Positions 16,397 to 26,026 of a stretch of DNA of 52,797 nt are shown here, one piece after another. The first letter of the stretch is position 1; each line of letters opens with the position of its first letter. This DNA comes from Ruminococcus sp. GTDB taxonomy: Bacteria; Bacillota; Clostridia; Oscillospirales; Ruminococcaceae. The notes beneath the pieces are model-generated. The model was not told the origin of the DNA. It did not search any database and was given only the letters and a program-made list of their open reading frames with translations. The stretch covers positions 1-52,797 of the forward strand of contig JAFWTA010000036.1 in the NCBI GenBank assembly GCA_017519145.1, in the 5' to 3' direction. Made by a program: the position numbers and the translations under genes.

Positions 16397-17523
16397 TATT
16401 CCTCACCTCCGTTATTGTCTTCGCTGCTGTCGGAAACGACGGTGTCATCGTTTTCCTCTTCCTCGTCATCGTCCTCCTGAACGGCGCTGATCTTGCCGCC
16501 CTCGGAGGTCTTGAGGTCTATCCTTGGCTTTGACTTGGACTTGCCGCTCTTTTCCGAGCCTGCCTTTTCCAGTCCGTCGCCCATGGTTATCTTGAGGAAG
16601 ATGTCCTCGAGAGTGAGGTCTGAAAGCTGGAGCATAAGGATATTCCAGCCCTTTTCTGCACAGAGCTTGTTGATAGCGCGGCGGACGTCGGTCTTGCCGT
16701 CGGTCTCAACATCGTAATCGTATATGCCCTTTTCGCGCTCCATATCTGCACGGACGTACTTAACGCCGCTGATGCCTCTGATGGCATCGGCAATGACGCG
16801 CTTGTCCTCTGCCGAATGCTCGGGACCCTCGATACGGAGAGTCATCTTATGCTCGTTGGTGATATTCTTTGCTATTTCATCGGCAGTGCCGTCGGCAGCT
16901 ACCTCTCCCTTGTTGATAATGATTATCCTGTCGCAGACAGCCTGTATCTCGGGAAGGATATGAGATGAAAGGATAACAGTGTGTCTCTTGCCCAGCTTCT
17001 TGATAAGGCTTCTTATCTCGATTATCTGGTTGGGGTCGAGACCGACAGTGGGCTCGTCGAGGATGAGCACGGGCGGATTATTGATAAGAGCCTGTGCCAT
17101 GCCGACTCTCTGCCTGTAACCTTTTGAAAGGTTCTTGATTATCCTGCCTCTTACGTCCTGTATCTTGCAGAGATTGCAGACGTCCTTCAGGTGAGCCTTT
17201 CTGGGAAGCTTGCACTTTTTCAGGTCATACATGAAGCTGAGGTAGGCATCAACTGTCATATCCACATAAAGGGGCGGTATCTCGGGAAGATAGCCAATAT
17301 TTGCCTTGGCTTTCTTGGGGTCCTCGAGGATATCCGTGCCGTCGATGAGCACCTCTCCTGAGGTGGACGAGATATAGCCCGTCAGCATATTCATGGTGGT
17401 GGATTTTCCCGCGCCGTTAGGTCCGAGGAAGCCGAGTATCTCGCCTTTTTCGACCTTGAAGCTGATATTGTTTACGGCAAGCTTGTCGCCGTACATCTTA
17501 GTAAGGTTTCTGACCTCTATCAT
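16396..17523 (-). CDS. ABC transporter ATP-binding protein (GldA-like)
   Basis: A 375-aa ATPase. Walker A is GPNGAGKST, the signature is LSKGYRQRVG, and Walker B is VLILDEPTVGLD, with H-loop SSHIL. After the core (residues 1-220) comes an accessory domain to about residue 310 and a highly charged disordered tail (DDDEEEENDDTVVSDSSEDNNGGEE). The Shine-Dalgarno AAGGAGGG is strong. It is the first gene of a five-gene operon. The acidic tail is unusual for this family. Confidence 0.9.
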   Translation of the reverse strand: MIEVRNLTKMYGDKLAVNNISFKVEKGEILGFLGPNGAGKSTTMNMLTGYISSTSGEVLIDGTDILEDPKKAKANIGYLPEIPPLYVDMTVDAYLSFMYDLKKCKLPRKAHLKDVCNLCKIQDVRGRIIKNLSKGYRQRVGMAQALINNPPVLILDEPTVGLDPNQIIEIRSLIKKLGKRHTVILSSHILPEIQAVCDRIIIINKGEVAADGTADEIAKNITNEHKMTLRIEGPEHSAEDKRVIADAIRGISGVKYVRADMEREKGIYDYDVETDGKTDVRRAINKLCAEKGWNILMLQLSDLTLEDIFLKITMGDGLEKAGSEKSGKSKSKPRIDLKTSEGGKISAVQEDDDEEEENDDTVVSDSSEDNNGGEE

Positions 17524-17633
17524 TGGGTTTTACCCTCCTTATTGCGTATGTTGCGGCATGAGCCGCTTATATTCACAGCTTTTACTATGTTAATACCTGT
17601 ATGTGATAACAGAGTGAAAGCAATGCGAATTTT

Positions 17634-18512
17634 TTACAATATATTCAGAGCCGTCTGCACATCGCGGTCTATCTGCTCCTTCAGCTCGTCCAGTGAGGAG
17701 AACTTCATCTCGGGGCGTATGAACCGCAGCAGCGATACTCTCAGCGGACTTCCGTAAAGGTCTCCCGAAAATCCGTGTATATAAGTCTCGGCAAGGGGAG
17801 CTCCGCCGTAATCCACGGTGGGCTTCATGCCGATATCTGTCATTGATAGGTAGCTTTTCCCGTCTATGACGGTCGATGAAGCGTAAACGCCGTATCTTGG
17901 CACCAGCTGTCCCGCGTCAAAGAGCTGATTAGCCGTAGGGAAGCCGATAGTGCGTCCCAGCTGAGCTCCGCGGCTGACAGTTTTCATAATGGTATAGGGG
18001 CTGCCAAGAAGGGTATTTGCCCTTTCCGTACTGCCCTCTGCAAGGAGCCTGCGGATAAGGGTGGAAGAAACTTTCTCGCCGCCGCAGACAACGTCCTCCA
18101 CGGTCTCAACGCGGAAGCCGAATCTCTCGCCGAAGCTTTTCAGCTCGGCTGTGCCGCAGGAAGCTCCCTTTCCGAAGCGGAAGTCATTACCGCAGCACAC
18201 GAAAGCAGCGTTCAGCTCTCCGCAGAGTATATCCTCCGCAAATTCAGCGCCGTCCATGCCGCATATATCCGCGAACGGCGGAGAGCATATACGCTCGATG
18301 CCGCACTCCTCCGTGAGGATGTCAGCCTTTTCGCTGTCGCCGTAGATAAAGCCGCCTGTGCCCTTTTTGGCTGCACTTTCCGATGGAAATGTAAAGGCGC
18401 AGGGCATCAGCCCATGCTGCTTCTGTACCGCAGCCGCCTTCAGCACGGCTCTGTGTCCGAGGTGGACGCCGTCGAAAAGCCCCAGAGCAACAGCGGAATA
18501 CTTTTTCTCCAT
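17634..18512 (-). CDS. ribF: Bifunctional riboflavin kinase / FAD synthetase
   Basis: A 292-aa enzyme making FMN and FAD from riboflavin. The N-terminal FAD synthetase domain has GLFDGVHLGHRAVL. The C-terminal flavokinase domain has GRTIGFPTAN and the acidic IHGFSGDLYG segment. Length is typical. It starts 4 nt after truB and ends the rimP-nusA-infB cluster, where ribF follows truB in many Firmicutes. The 110 bp beyond it (17524-17633) hold nothing I can assign except the leader of the next operon. Confidence 0.95.
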   Translation of the reverse strand: MEKKYSAVALGLFDGVHLGHRAVLKAAAVQKQHGLMPCAFTFPSESAAKKGTGGFIYGDSEKADILTEECGIERICSPPFADICGMDGAEFAEDILCGELNAAFVCCGNDFRFGKGASCGTAELKSFGERFGFRVETVEDVVCGGEKVSSTLIRRLLAEGSTERANTLLGSPYTIMKTVSRGAQLGRTIGFPTANQLFDAGQLVPRYGVYASSTVIDGKSYLSMTDIGMKPTVDYGGAPLAETYIHGFSGDLYGSPLRVSLLRFIRPEMKFSSLDELKEQIDRDVQTALNIL

Positions 18513-18516
18513 GCCG

Positions 18517-19410
18517 TCACCCCAGATTCTTTCCCACTCTCAGCAGTCCGCTCTCGCGGTCTGCGATCGCTGTGCCGATAAAGCCCCCGTCGGAGCCGTA
18601 CACCGCATATTCGCTGATGCCGTCCCTTATGCCGCGGACTCTTTCCAAGTCCAGCTTTACGCCGTTTCTGTACATTCTTGTCTGAGCCTCGCCCAGTCTC
18701 AGCTTGGTCAGCTTCTCAAAGACACGCTCAATGGGGAGTATGAGCTCCTCCAGCCTGTCCTCGTCCCTTGCCTGCTGTATCTCCTCAAGAGTGTGGCAGT
18801 CCCCGAGGGTGAAGCCTCCCGACGATGTCCTGACCAGAGAGGTCATGATGCCTCCGCAGCCCAGTCTGTCGCCGATGTCGCTGATGATAGTTCTTATATA
18901 GGTGCCCTTGCCGCAGGAAATGGACAGCACTCCCTCACGGGTGCTGCTGTCGTAGCTCTCCAGCACAAGCTGAGATACCTCTATCTCACGGGGCTGACGC
19001 TCCACTTCAACACCCTGTCTCGCAAGGTCGTAGAGCCGCTTTCCGTTTACCTGAACAGCCGAATACATAGGCGGGAGCTGCATTATCTTCCCCGTGAAAT
19101 CGGGGATAACAGCCTCTATATCCGCCTGACTGACCGCCATGTCAGAGGTGGTCTGCACCTGCCCCCATACGTCCTGAGTATCCGAGACAGCTCCCAGACG
19201 GAAGCCCGCACGGTAGCTCTTTGTATTGTCGGGCATTATGTCACACGCCTTTGTGGCAGTTCCCACAAAGACAGGCAGTACCCCCGTCGCCATAGGGTCG
19301 AGAGTGCCGCCGTGACCAAGTCTTTTTATCCGTAGTATGCCGCGGAGCTTCGCCACAACGTCAAATGAGGTGAAGTCCTGCGGTTTATTGACGCAAAGGA
19401 TACCGTTCAT
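18517..19410 (-). CDS. truB: tRNA pseudouridine(55) synthase TruB
   Basis: A 297-aa enzyme making pseudouridine 55 in tRNA T loops. The catalytic motif is GHGGTLDPMATGVLPV with the nucleophilic aspartate. KSYRAGFRLGAVSDTQD and the GKGTYIRTIISDIG segment are typical. The C-terminal part resembles a PUA domain. It shares one base with the nrnA stop (TGATG), so translation is coupled. Confidence 0.96.
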   Translation of the reverse strand: MNGILCVNKPQDFTSFDVVAKLRGILRIKRLGHGGTLDPMATGVLPVFVGTATKACDIMPDNTKSYRAGFRLGAVSDTQDVWGQVQTTSDMAVSQADIEAVIPDFTGKIMQLPPMYSAVQVNGKRLYDLARQGVEVERQPREIEVSQLVLESYDSSTREGVLSISCGKGTYIRTIISDIGDRLGCGGIMTSLVRTSSGGFTLGDCHTLEEIQQARDEDRLEELILPIERVFEKLTKLRLGEAQTRMYRNGVKLDLERVRGIRDGISEYAVYGSDGGFIGTAIADRESGLLRVGKNLG

Positions 19411-20360
19411 CAGCCCAGCGCCCTTTCAACAGCTGCGATGAGCTGCTTTTTCGCGTCCTCGAGGGGACCGTCTATGGTGCAGCCCGCAGCCTTGGCGTGA
19501 CCGCCGCCGCCTATGAGCTGACAGATAGCCGAAACATTCACATCATTGGCAGAGCGGAATGAGCATTTGAACACTCCGTCCTCGCGCTCGCGCATGAGGA
19601 TGCCGACCTCTGTGTTTTCAAGCTGTATGGTCAGGGGGGCAAAGCCCTCCAGCTCCTCCATAGATACGCCCATGTCCTTCATCATATCCTGCGTTATGGC
19701 AGCGATAGCCAGCTTTCCGCCGAGGCAGTACTCCATCAGCTCGTTGACCTTTGCTTCGAGCTTCAGCCTGCCCATTGACTTGACGTCGAACATATAACGG
19801 TTTATCCTTGCGAAATTGATATCGTAGCTGCGCATCATCTCTGCGGCTATCTCATGAGCGCGCGGAGTGGTGCAGTCGTACTTGAAGCAGCCCGAATCCG
19901 TGGATATTCCCGTATAAAGGCACATAGCGCAGTGCCTTGTTATCTTTACGCCCATGTACTGTGCAAGGTCATAGATTATCTCGCAGGCAGCAGTGGCGTC
20001 ACCGCGGAGGAGAGTTTTCTCCGCGTAGTTCTTGTTAGAGATGTGATGGTCGATGCAGAGCTGCACCTTTCCGCCGTAGATGTCCTTATAGTCGCCCATA
20101 AGGTTCTCGTCGGCGATGTCAACAGCGATGATGGTCTTTGGCTCGAAGTCCTCCCCTGCTCCCTCACTTGTGAGGAAGCCGTAACGTGCAGGGAAGCCGT
20201 CGTGGCAGACCACTCTGCTCCTTATGCCCATCTGGGCAAGTATATCCTTGAGACCGAAGCCCGCTCCGATACAGTCGCCGTCGGGGTTGCGGTGAGTGAT
20301 TATCACCGCGTCCTCGCAGTTTCTGAGGAACAGTTCAGCCTCACTGAAACCGATGAACAT
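19410..20360 (-). CDS. nrnA: DHH/DHHA1 phosphoesterase (NrnA-like oligoribonuclease / pAp phosphatase)
   Basis: A 316-aa phosphoesterase. The N-terminal DHH domain has HRNPDGDCIGA, VDIAD and DHHISNKNY. The C-terminal DHHA1 domain ends with the RNA-substrate motif GGGGHAKAAGC. Family members degrade nano-RNA and 3'-phosphoadenosine 5'-phosphate. It sits between rbfA and truB, a position seen in many clostridia. Confidence 0.94.
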   Translation of the reverse strand: MFIGFSEAELFLRNCEDAVIITHRNPDGDCIGAGFGLKDILAQMGIRSRVVCHDGFPARYGFLTSEGAGEDFEPKTIIAVDIADENLMGDYKDIYGGKVQLCIDHHISNKNYAEKTLLRGDATAACEIIYDLAQYMGVKITRHCAMCLYTGISTDSGCFKYDCTTPRAHEIAAEMMRSYDINFARINRYMFDVKSMGRLKLEAKVNELMEYCLGGKLAIAAITQDMMKDMGVSMEELEGFAPLTIQLENTEVGILMREREDGVFKCSFRSANDVNVSAICQLIGGGGHAKAAGCTIDGPLEDAKKQLIAAVERALG

Positions 20361-20372
20361 ACTCTGCCCTCC

Positions 20373-20711
20373 TTACAGAAGCTCGTGGAGCTTCCTGCTT
20401 ATCTCCGCACTTCTCTCGATGGAGTTGTCGGCGATAAAGCTCAGTTCGGGAGCCTTGCGCATTTTAAGCCTGTGGAAAAGTTCCCTCTTTATGAAGCCTG
20501 CGGCGCTTTTCAGCCCCTCAACAGACTCCTTTGACCGCTCCATGCCCTCAAAGCTGGAAACATATATCTTACAGCTGGACATATCCCCCGACAGGTCAGC
20601 TCTCACAATAGTGAGCATCCTGTCGATCCTCGGGTCCTTGAGTTCGCGGAGTATAGCGGTCATTTCCCGTTTTATATCTTCAGCCATGCGGCTGTTCTTG
20701 AAATTAGGCAT
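20373..20711 (-). CDS. rbfA: Ribosome-binding factor A
   Basis: A 112-aa KH-like protein that binds the 30S subunit during 16S 5'-end maturation and cold adaptation. NSRMAEDIKREMTAILRELKDPRI and the SCKIYVSSFE strand match the family. GAAAGGA precedes the ATG. It lies 12 nt upstream of nrnA. Confidence 0.95.
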   Translation of the reverse strand: MPNFKNSRMAEDIKREMTAILRELKDPRIDRMLTIVRADLSGDMSSCKIYVSSFEGMERSKESVEGLKSAAGFIKRELFHRLKMRKAPELSFIADNSIERSAEISRKLHELL

Positions 20712-20728
20712 TATATTCCTTTCTGTCG

Positions 20729-21280
20729 TCAGAGATTTACTGTAAAGCCGCTTCCTGCTGTCTCTTCATGCTTATCGGACTCGGCAGCTTTTGCCTTTTT
20801 TGAGGAAGTCTTCTTTGCAGACTTCTTTGAAGCGGTCTTCTTTGTGCTCTTCTTGGCAGGAGCCTTTTTCTCAGGCTCAGCCGCAGCCTCTTCAGCCTTC
20901 GGCTCCTCAGTCCCGGGCTTTGCCTCCTCAGCGGCAGGCTCTTCCTCCTCGAAGAAACCGTCGCCGAATATCTCTGCCGAGAAAGCCTCGTCCTCGGCGC
21001 TTCGGCTGTAGTCGGGAATATCCTCGTCGCCTTCTTCGCTGTAGTAGATATCGGCATAGTTGCCGTACTCAGGCTCAAGCTCGACGTCGCGGACAGGGCG
21101 CTCGATGCCCATAAGGTCGTCTGCGTATTCCTCGGGCTCCTCCATTGCGCTGCACTGACCGAGGAGTATCTTCTTTACCGATTCAAAGAAGAAGATGTCG
21201 ATAGGTCCGAAGTCGTCCCATGCCAGTGCCTCGTTGCAGTACTGCAGCATATCCGCAGTACTCATTCTGCTGTTATCCAT
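20729..21280 (-). CDS. Unknown 183-aa protein with acidic middle and lysine-rich tail
   Basis: I do not recognise this family. Residues 1-60 are a helical segment (MSTADMLQYCNEALAWDDFGPIDIFFFESVKKIL as its core). Residues about 60-115 are strongly acidic, and the C-terminal 55 residues are Lys/Ala-rich with repeated PAKK/TASKKSAKK units like histone H1 or HU tails. ATG at 21280 is chosen because GGGGGA stands 8 nt before it. It occupies the place between infB and rbfA where Bacillus has ylxP. The basic tail suggests nucleic acid or ribosome contact; that is inference. Confidence 0.8.
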   Translation of the reverse strand: MDNSRMSTADMLQYCNEALAWDDFGPIDIFFFESVKKILLGQCSAMEEPEEYADDLMGIERPVRDVELEPEYGNYADIYYSEEGDEDIPDYSRSAEDEAFSAEIFGDGFFEEEEPAAEEAKPGTEEPKAEEAAAEPEKKAPAKKSTKKTASKKSAKKTSSKKAKAAESDKHEETAGSGFTVNL

Positions 21281-21321
21281 AAGAAATTCCCCCTTTATCA
21301 TTGATAAAACTGATCCATTAA

Positions 21322-24081
21322 TTAATCTTCACGGTACTCCTCAACGATGTAGGTCTCGAAGATATCGCCTTCCTTGACGTCACTGAACTTATCAAGGCTG
21401 ATACCGCACTCGTAGCCGTCTGCGACCTCCTTGACGTCGTCCTTGAAACGCTTGAGACCTGCAATCTCGTCATCTGCTATGATTATTCCGTCTCTTACTA
21501 CGCGGACCTTGCTTCCTCTTGTCACCTTGCCGCTGAGAACGTAGCTTCCTGCAACCATGCCGACGTTGGATATCTTGTATACCTGACGTACCTCAACGCG
21601 TCCCTGCTCTACCTCGCGGAACTTGGGAGCCAGCATACCCTTCATAGCGGTGCCGATCTCCTCGATAGCGTCATAGATGATACGATAGAGTCTGATATCT
21701 ACGCCGTCGCGCTCGGCATTCTCGGCTGCAACGGGATCGGGTCTTACGTTGAATCCGACGATGATGGCATTTGAAGCGCTTGCCAGCATTACGTCGCTCT
21801 CCTTAACGGCGCCGACAGCACCGTGGATGACTCTTACTCTTACCTCGTTGTTGGAGAGCTTCTCCAGAGACTGCTTTACAGCCTCAACAGAGCCCTGAAC
21901 GTCAGCCTTGACAACGATGGGGAGCTCCTTGATCTCGCCCTCTGCGATCTGGCTGAACAGGTTGTCAAGAGTTACCTTGCGGTAAGCGTTGAACTGCTCC
22001 TGCTTCTGCTCGTGCTTTCTCTGCTCTACCAGCTCTCTTGCCAGTCTCTCATCCTCAACAGCATTGAAGATATCACCTGCGCTGGGCACCTCTGCAAGAC
22101 CTGTGATCTCAACAGGAACAGAAGGACCTGCGGACTTGACAGTTCTTCCCTTGTCGTTGGTCATTACGCGGACTCTTCCCACAGCAGTGCCTGCGATGAG
22201 GACATCGCCCTGCTTGAGAGTACCGTTCTGAACGAGGAGTGTAGCGATAGGACCTCTGCCCTTGTCAAGACGAGCCTCGATGACAGTACCCTTTGCAAGC
22301 CTGTCGGGATTAGCCTTCAGCTCCTTGACCTCGGCAACGAGAAGTACGTTCTCGAGGAGGTCGTCGATGCCCTCGCCTGTCTTTGCTGATACGGGAACAC
22401 AGATAACATCGCCGCCCCAGTCCTCGCAAACGAGGTCATACTTTGTGAGCTCTTCCTTGATACGGTCGGGGTTAGCGCCCTCCTTATCCATCTTGTTGAT
22501 GGCAACGATGATGGAAACTCCCGCAGCCTTCGCATGGTTGATGGACTCGACTGTCTGGGGCATGATACCGTCATCTGCGGCAACAACGAGGATAGCGATA
22601 TCGGTGATATTGGCACCTCTTGCACGCATTGAAGTGAACGCCTCATGTCCGGGGGTATCGAGGAAGGTGATGTCCTGACCGTTGATGTTTACCTGATAAG
22701 CACCGATATGCTGTGTGATTCCGCCTGCCTCGCCTGCGGCAACGTGAGCATTTCTGATACGGTCGAGGATAGAGGTCTTACCGTGGTCAACGTGACCCAT
22801 AACGACTACAACAGGGCAGCGGGGCTGGAGGTTTGTATCGTCATCGTCGGTATCGTCGATAAGACGCTCCTCAATGGTAACGATAACTTCCTTCTCTACC
22901 TTTGCGCCCATTTCCTCGGCTACGAGAGAAGCTGTATCGAAGTCTATCTCCTGATTGATGGAAGCCATTACCCCCAGCTTCATCAGCTGCTTGATGACCT
23001 CGGTAGCGGCAGCCTTCAGACGGGTAGCCAGCTCGCCCACTGTGATGGTATCGGGGATGAGCACCTTCAGCTGCTGCTTTCTTGCTCTCTCCAGCTCCAG
23101 TCTCTTGAGCTTCTCAGCCTCTGACTCCTTCTTGGAGAACTGCTGGCGGTTCCTCTGAGCGGACTTCTGATTGATCTTCTGCTTCTTTGAGGAATAGTTG
23201 TCGTTCTTATGCTTGTTTGAGGCAGCCATCTGGTCGTATCTCTCGTTATACTTGTCGAGATCGACGTAGCTTCCTCTTGTGTCAACTGTTCTGCGCTGAG
23301 TTGAAGTCTGAGCGGTCTCGGAGCTGATAGTGGCGTTGAACTTTGTTCTCTCGCCTCTGTCCTGAGCCTTTGCCTGCTCCTTCTTCTTGTCCTTTTTCTT
23401 ATCCTGCTTCTTGGGCTCCTGAGTCTTTTCCTCAGCCTTTACGGGAGCGGCTTCCTGCTTTTTCTCGGGCTCTGCCTTCTTCTCGGGAGCAGCCTCCTGC
23501 TTCTTTTCGGGCTCTGCCTTCTTTACGGGAGCAGCCTCCTGCTTCTTCTCGGGCTCTGCCTTCTTTACGGGAGCAGCCTCCTGCTTCTTCTCGGGCTCAG
23601 CCCTCTTTACGGGAACAGCCTCCTGCTTCTTCTCGGGCTCTGCCTTCTTTACGGGAGCAGCCTCCTGCTTCTTCTCGGGCTCAGCCTTCTTCACGGGAGC
23701 AGCCTCCTGCTTCTTCTCGGGCTCAGCCTTCTTTACGGGAGCAGCCTCCTGCTTCTTCTCGGGCTCTGCCTTCTTCACGGGAGCAGCCTTCTTCTCCTCT
23801 TTCTTCTCTGCAGGCTTCTTTGCAGGAGCCTTTTTCTCCTCCTTGGGAGCCTCCTCCTTTACGGGACGGGGATCGTTCTTGGAATTGAAGTATTCATCCA
23901 GACTGTTTACGGAATAGCGGTCTTTAGTATAGTGTTCCAGAAGGGAATTCATTTCCTCCTCGCTGAGCGAAGAACCTGTTTTCTTCTTGTTATCGCCCTT
24001 ATCCGCGAAGAAGTCTATAAGTTCCTGTGAGGGAACGTTGAAATCCTTTGCAGCGTCGCTTAACTTTATCTTTTTTGCCAT
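21322..24081 (-). CDS. infB: Translation initiation factor IF-2
   Basis: A 919-aa GTPase placing initiator tRNA on the 30S subunit. The N-terminal part has IF2-N helices ([22 protein letters not shown]). Residues about 85-225 are a low-complexity repeat tract. The second IF2-N ([25 protein letters not shown]) follows. The G domain has GHVDHGKTS (G1), DTPGHEAF (G3) and NKMD (G4), then domains II-IV. ATG at 24081 is chosen (GGAGG 11 nt upstream, family start MAKKIKL); a longer frame adds 17 residues without support. It lies 83 nt after ylxQ. Confidence 0.96.
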   Translation of the reverse strand: MAKKIKLSDAAKDFNVPSQELIDFFADKGDNKKKTGSSLSEEEMNSLLEHYTKDRYSVNSLDEYFNSKNDPRPVKEEAPKEEKKAPAKKPAEKKEEKKAAPVKKAEPEKKQEAAPVKKAEPEKKQEAAPVKKAEPEKKQEAAPVKKAEPEKKQEAVPVKRAEPEKKQEAAPVKKAEPEKKQEAAPVKKAEPEKKQEAAPEKKAEPEKKQEAAPVKAEEKTQEPKKQDKKKDKKKEQAKAQDRGERTKFNATISSETAQTSTQRRTVDTRGSYVDLDKYNERYDQMAASNKHKNDNYSSKKQKINQKSAQRNRQQFSKKESEAEKLKRLELERARKQQLKVLIPDTITVGELATRLKAAATEVIKQLMKLGVMASINQEIDFDTASLVAEEMGAKVEKEVIVTIEERLIDDTDDDDTNLQPRCPVVVVMGHVDHGKTSILDRIRNAHVAAGEAGGITQHIGAYQVNINGQDITFLDTPGHEAFTSMRARGANITDIAILVVAADDGIMPQTVESINHAKAAGVSIIVAINKMDKEGANPDRIKEELTKYDLVCEDWGGDVICVPVSAKTGEGIDDLLENVLLVAEVKELKANPDRLAKGTVIEARLDKGRGPIATLLVQNGTLKQGDVLIAGTAVGRVRVMTNDKGRTVKSAGPSVPVEITGLAEVPSAGDIFNAVEDERLARELVEQRKHEQKQEQFNAYRKVTLDNLFSQIAEGEIKELPIVVKADVQGSVEAVKQSLEKLSNNEVRVRVIHGAVGAVKESDVMLASASNAIIVGFNVRPDPVAAENAERDGVDIRLYRIIYDAIEEIGTAMKGMLAPKFREVEQGRVEVRQVYKISNVGMVAGSYVLSGKVTRGSKVRVVRDGIIIADDEIAGLKRFKDDVKEVADGYECGISLDKFSDVKEGDIFETYIVEEYRED
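23450..23787 (-). repeat. Eight tandem 42-bp coding repeats in infB
   Basis: Eight 14-residue units of the form [14 protein letters not shown], plus a partial ninth, encoded by nearly identical 42-bp units. Variants are [14 protein letters not shown] (unit 5) and [14 protein letters not shown] (unit 8). Such DNA is prone to length change by slippage, so copy number may differ between strains. Confidence 0.93.
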
Positions 24082-24164
24082 AGGCTTTATTACCTCCAGT
24101 TTTGTCTGCCGCAGCGGCGGCAGCAGTATCAAAAAATTCTCATATAACCATCTATATCAACGCA

Positions 24165-24488
24165 TTACTGCGATCCATCGGATAATATTTTCCCGAATCC
24201 GTCTGCGAAGCCCTTGTCGGTCACTGCCATGACAGCGGTCTCCTTGCCGCAGAGCCTGCCGATATCGGCTTTTGTGAGTTCTGTGCAGAAGTGTCTCACG
24301 CCGTATTTTCCGCAGTGGAAATCCACTTCCTTGACGGTCTTCTCCGAAGCGTCGGAGGCTGTAAGTATGCAGTGTGCAGTGCCGTTTTTCAATGCTTCCA
24401 CAGCCGTGTCGAAGCCCTTGACGGCTCTGCCTGCCTTTATGCAGATGCTGAGCAGATCAGCTGTCCTGCGAGCCTTCACTGAGTTCAC
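24165..24488 (-). CDS. ylxQ: L7Ae/L30e family RNA-binding protein (YlxQ)
   Basis: A 107-aa kink-turn-binding-type protein: DLLSICIKAGRAVKGFDTAVEALKNG and HCILTASDASEKT fit the L7Ae fold. GTG at 24488 is chosen because GAGGTG stands 7 nt before it. It overlaps rnpM by 32 nt, so the two are coupled. Position between rnpM and infB is the conserved one. Confidence 0.92.
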   Translation of the reverse strand: MNSVKARRTADLLSICIKAGRAVKGFDTAVEALKNGTAHCILTASDASEKTVKEVDFHCGKYGVRHFCTELTKADIGRLCGKETAVMAVTDKGFADGFGKILSDGSQ

Positions 24489-24735
24489 TCAACATCACCT
24501 CGTATACGCTTTCTTCTATCCTGCATGAGAACGATTTCTCGAAGCGCCTTGCCTTTCTTGCTTTTTCAAGGCATTCCGTGCTGCGGCAGATATAAGCGCC
24601 TCTGCCTGCCGCCTTGCCCTTGAAATCAAGGCTTATGTCTCCCTCGGGAGACTTTACCACGCGGATGAGCTCCATCTTGGGCTTCATCTCTCCGCAGCCG
24701 AGGCACATTCTCATGGGTATTTTTCTCGGCTTCAT
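24457..24735 (-). CDS. rnpM: RNase P modulator RnpM (YlxR, DUF448)
   Basis: A 92-aa protein with the family motif RMCLGCGEMKPKMELIRVV and GRGAYICRSTECLEKARK, ending in FEKSF. YlxR was recently described as an RNase P-binding modulator (RnpM). The three cysteines visible may be structural. The ATG has GAGGAA upstream. It lies 2 nt after nusA and overlaps ylxQ. Confidence 0.94.
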   Translation of the reverse strand: MKPRKIPMRMCLGCGEMKPKMELIRVVKSPEGDISLDFKGKAAGRGAYICRSTECLEKARKARRFEKSFSCRIEESVYEVMLSELSEGSQDS

Positions 24736-24737
24736 AA

Positions 24738-25982
24738 TTATTCCTCGGTTTCGGGAGCAGCTTCCTCAGCTTCAGCCTCCTCAGCCTTAGCTTCCTCAGC
24801 CTCCTCGGGAGCAGTCTCCTCGGGAGCTGTTTCCTCTGCGGCAGCCTCTGTGCTCTCCTCTTCCTCAACAGGAGCTGTCTCGAATACGGGAGCCACGAAG
24901 TCGGGGCTCATCTCGGGAGCCTCCTCACCTGTGAGGTTATCGAACTGTGGCTTGATATCGATCTTGAAGCCTGTGAGCTTTGCAGCCAGCTTTGCGTTCT
25001 GCCCCTTGTTGCCGATAGCCAGTGAGAGCTGATTGTTGGGAACGATAACTGTGCAGGCTTTTTCTTCCATAGAGGTGATGACTGTCTTGAGCACCTCGGC
25101 AGGAGCAAGTGCTCTTGCGATGAATTCCTCGGGCACCTCGCTCCACGGGATAATGTCTATCTTCTCGCCGCTGAGCTCGTTTACAACAGCGGTTATTCTT
25201 GAACGCTTGGGACCTATGCAGGCGCCGACCGCATCAACGTTCTCATCCTTTGACCATACAGCGATCTTTGTTCTTGAGCCTGCTTCACGGGAGATGGACT
25301 TCACCTCAACGGTGCCGTCATATATCTCGGGAACTTCCTGCTCAAAGAGTCTCTTTACCAGATCCTTATGTGTACGGGAGATCTTTACGACAGGCTTCTT
25401 GTTCTTGCCGATGATGCCTGTGATGTACACCTTTACGGACTTTCCTTCCTCCAGATTTTCACCGGGGATCTGCTCGTTGCGGAAGAGATAGAGCTCTGTT
25501 CCGTCGTAGACAACGGTAACAGTACCTCTGCCGGGTTCTACCTGAGAGACCTTGGCGGTGATGCACTCATGCTCCTTCTGCTCGAACTTGCTGAGCATCT
25601 GCTCGCGGTTGATCTCTCTCAGGTCGCCCTTGATGGACTGCTTGGCGGAAAGAGCCGCCATTCTGCCCAGCTTGGATATATCCAGCTCCTTGAGGATAGT
25701 ACCGCCGACAACGGCATTGGGGTCCATTGTCTTTGCAACGTCGATATTTACTTCGTTAACATCGATAGGCTCGTCGTCGATGATATCCTGACGGATATAC
25801 ATTTCAAACTTCTTTGTCTTGGGGTCGATCTCGACGGAGATCCTCTCCTCACTGTGAGGATAGGCTCTTCTTGCCGCCTTGAGCATAGCCGACTTTACCT
25901 TATCGATGAGAAGCTCGGTCTCAACGCTGTTTTCCTCTCCAAGAGCCTCGAGCGCCTTGAAAAAGTCCTTATTCATGTTCAT
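24738..25982 (-). CDS. nusA: Transcription termination/antitermination factor NusA
   Basis: A 414-aa protein: N-terminal RNA-polymerase-binding domain (residues 1-125), S1 domain (ECITAKVSQVEPGRGTVTVVYDG), and two KH domains (GPKRSRITAVVNELSGEKIDII and IGNKGQNAKLAAKLTGFKIDI). The last about 60 residues are an acidic Glu/Ala-rich tail. ATG at 25982 is chosen; a TTG at 26000 is part of the GGAGG sequence. A second ATG two codons later (25976) is possible. Confidence 0.96.
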   Translation of the reverse strand: MNMNKDFFKALEALGEENSVETELLIDKVKSAMLKAARRAYPHSEERISVEIDPKTKKFEMYIRQDIIDDEPIDVNEVNIDVAKTMDPNAVVGGTILKELDISKLGRMAALSAKQSIKGDLREINREQMLSKFEQKEHECITAKVSQVEPGRGTVTVVYDGTELYLFRNEQIPGENLEEGKSVKVYITGIIGKNKKPVVKISRTHKDLVKRLFEQEVPEIYDGTVEVKSISREAGSRTKIAVWSKDENVDAVGACIGPKRSRITAVVNELSGEKIDIIPWSEVPEEFIARALAPAEVLKTVITSMEEKACTVIVPNNQLSLAIGNKGQNAKLAAKLTGFKIDIKPQFDNLTGEEAPEMSPDFVAPVFETAPVEEEESTEAAAEETAPEETAPEEAEEAKAEEAEAEEAAPETEE

Positions 25983-26026
25983 GTCTGTAAATTCCTCCAA
26001 TATATTATATTTTGTTTTTTCACATT

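Noticed and set aside
23343-23888. Repetitive Ser/Pro-rich frame opposite infB and possible CRISPR-like spacing
   Set aside because: It is the antisense of the 42-bp coding repeats. Repeats are contiguous without unique spacers, so this is not a CRISPR array.
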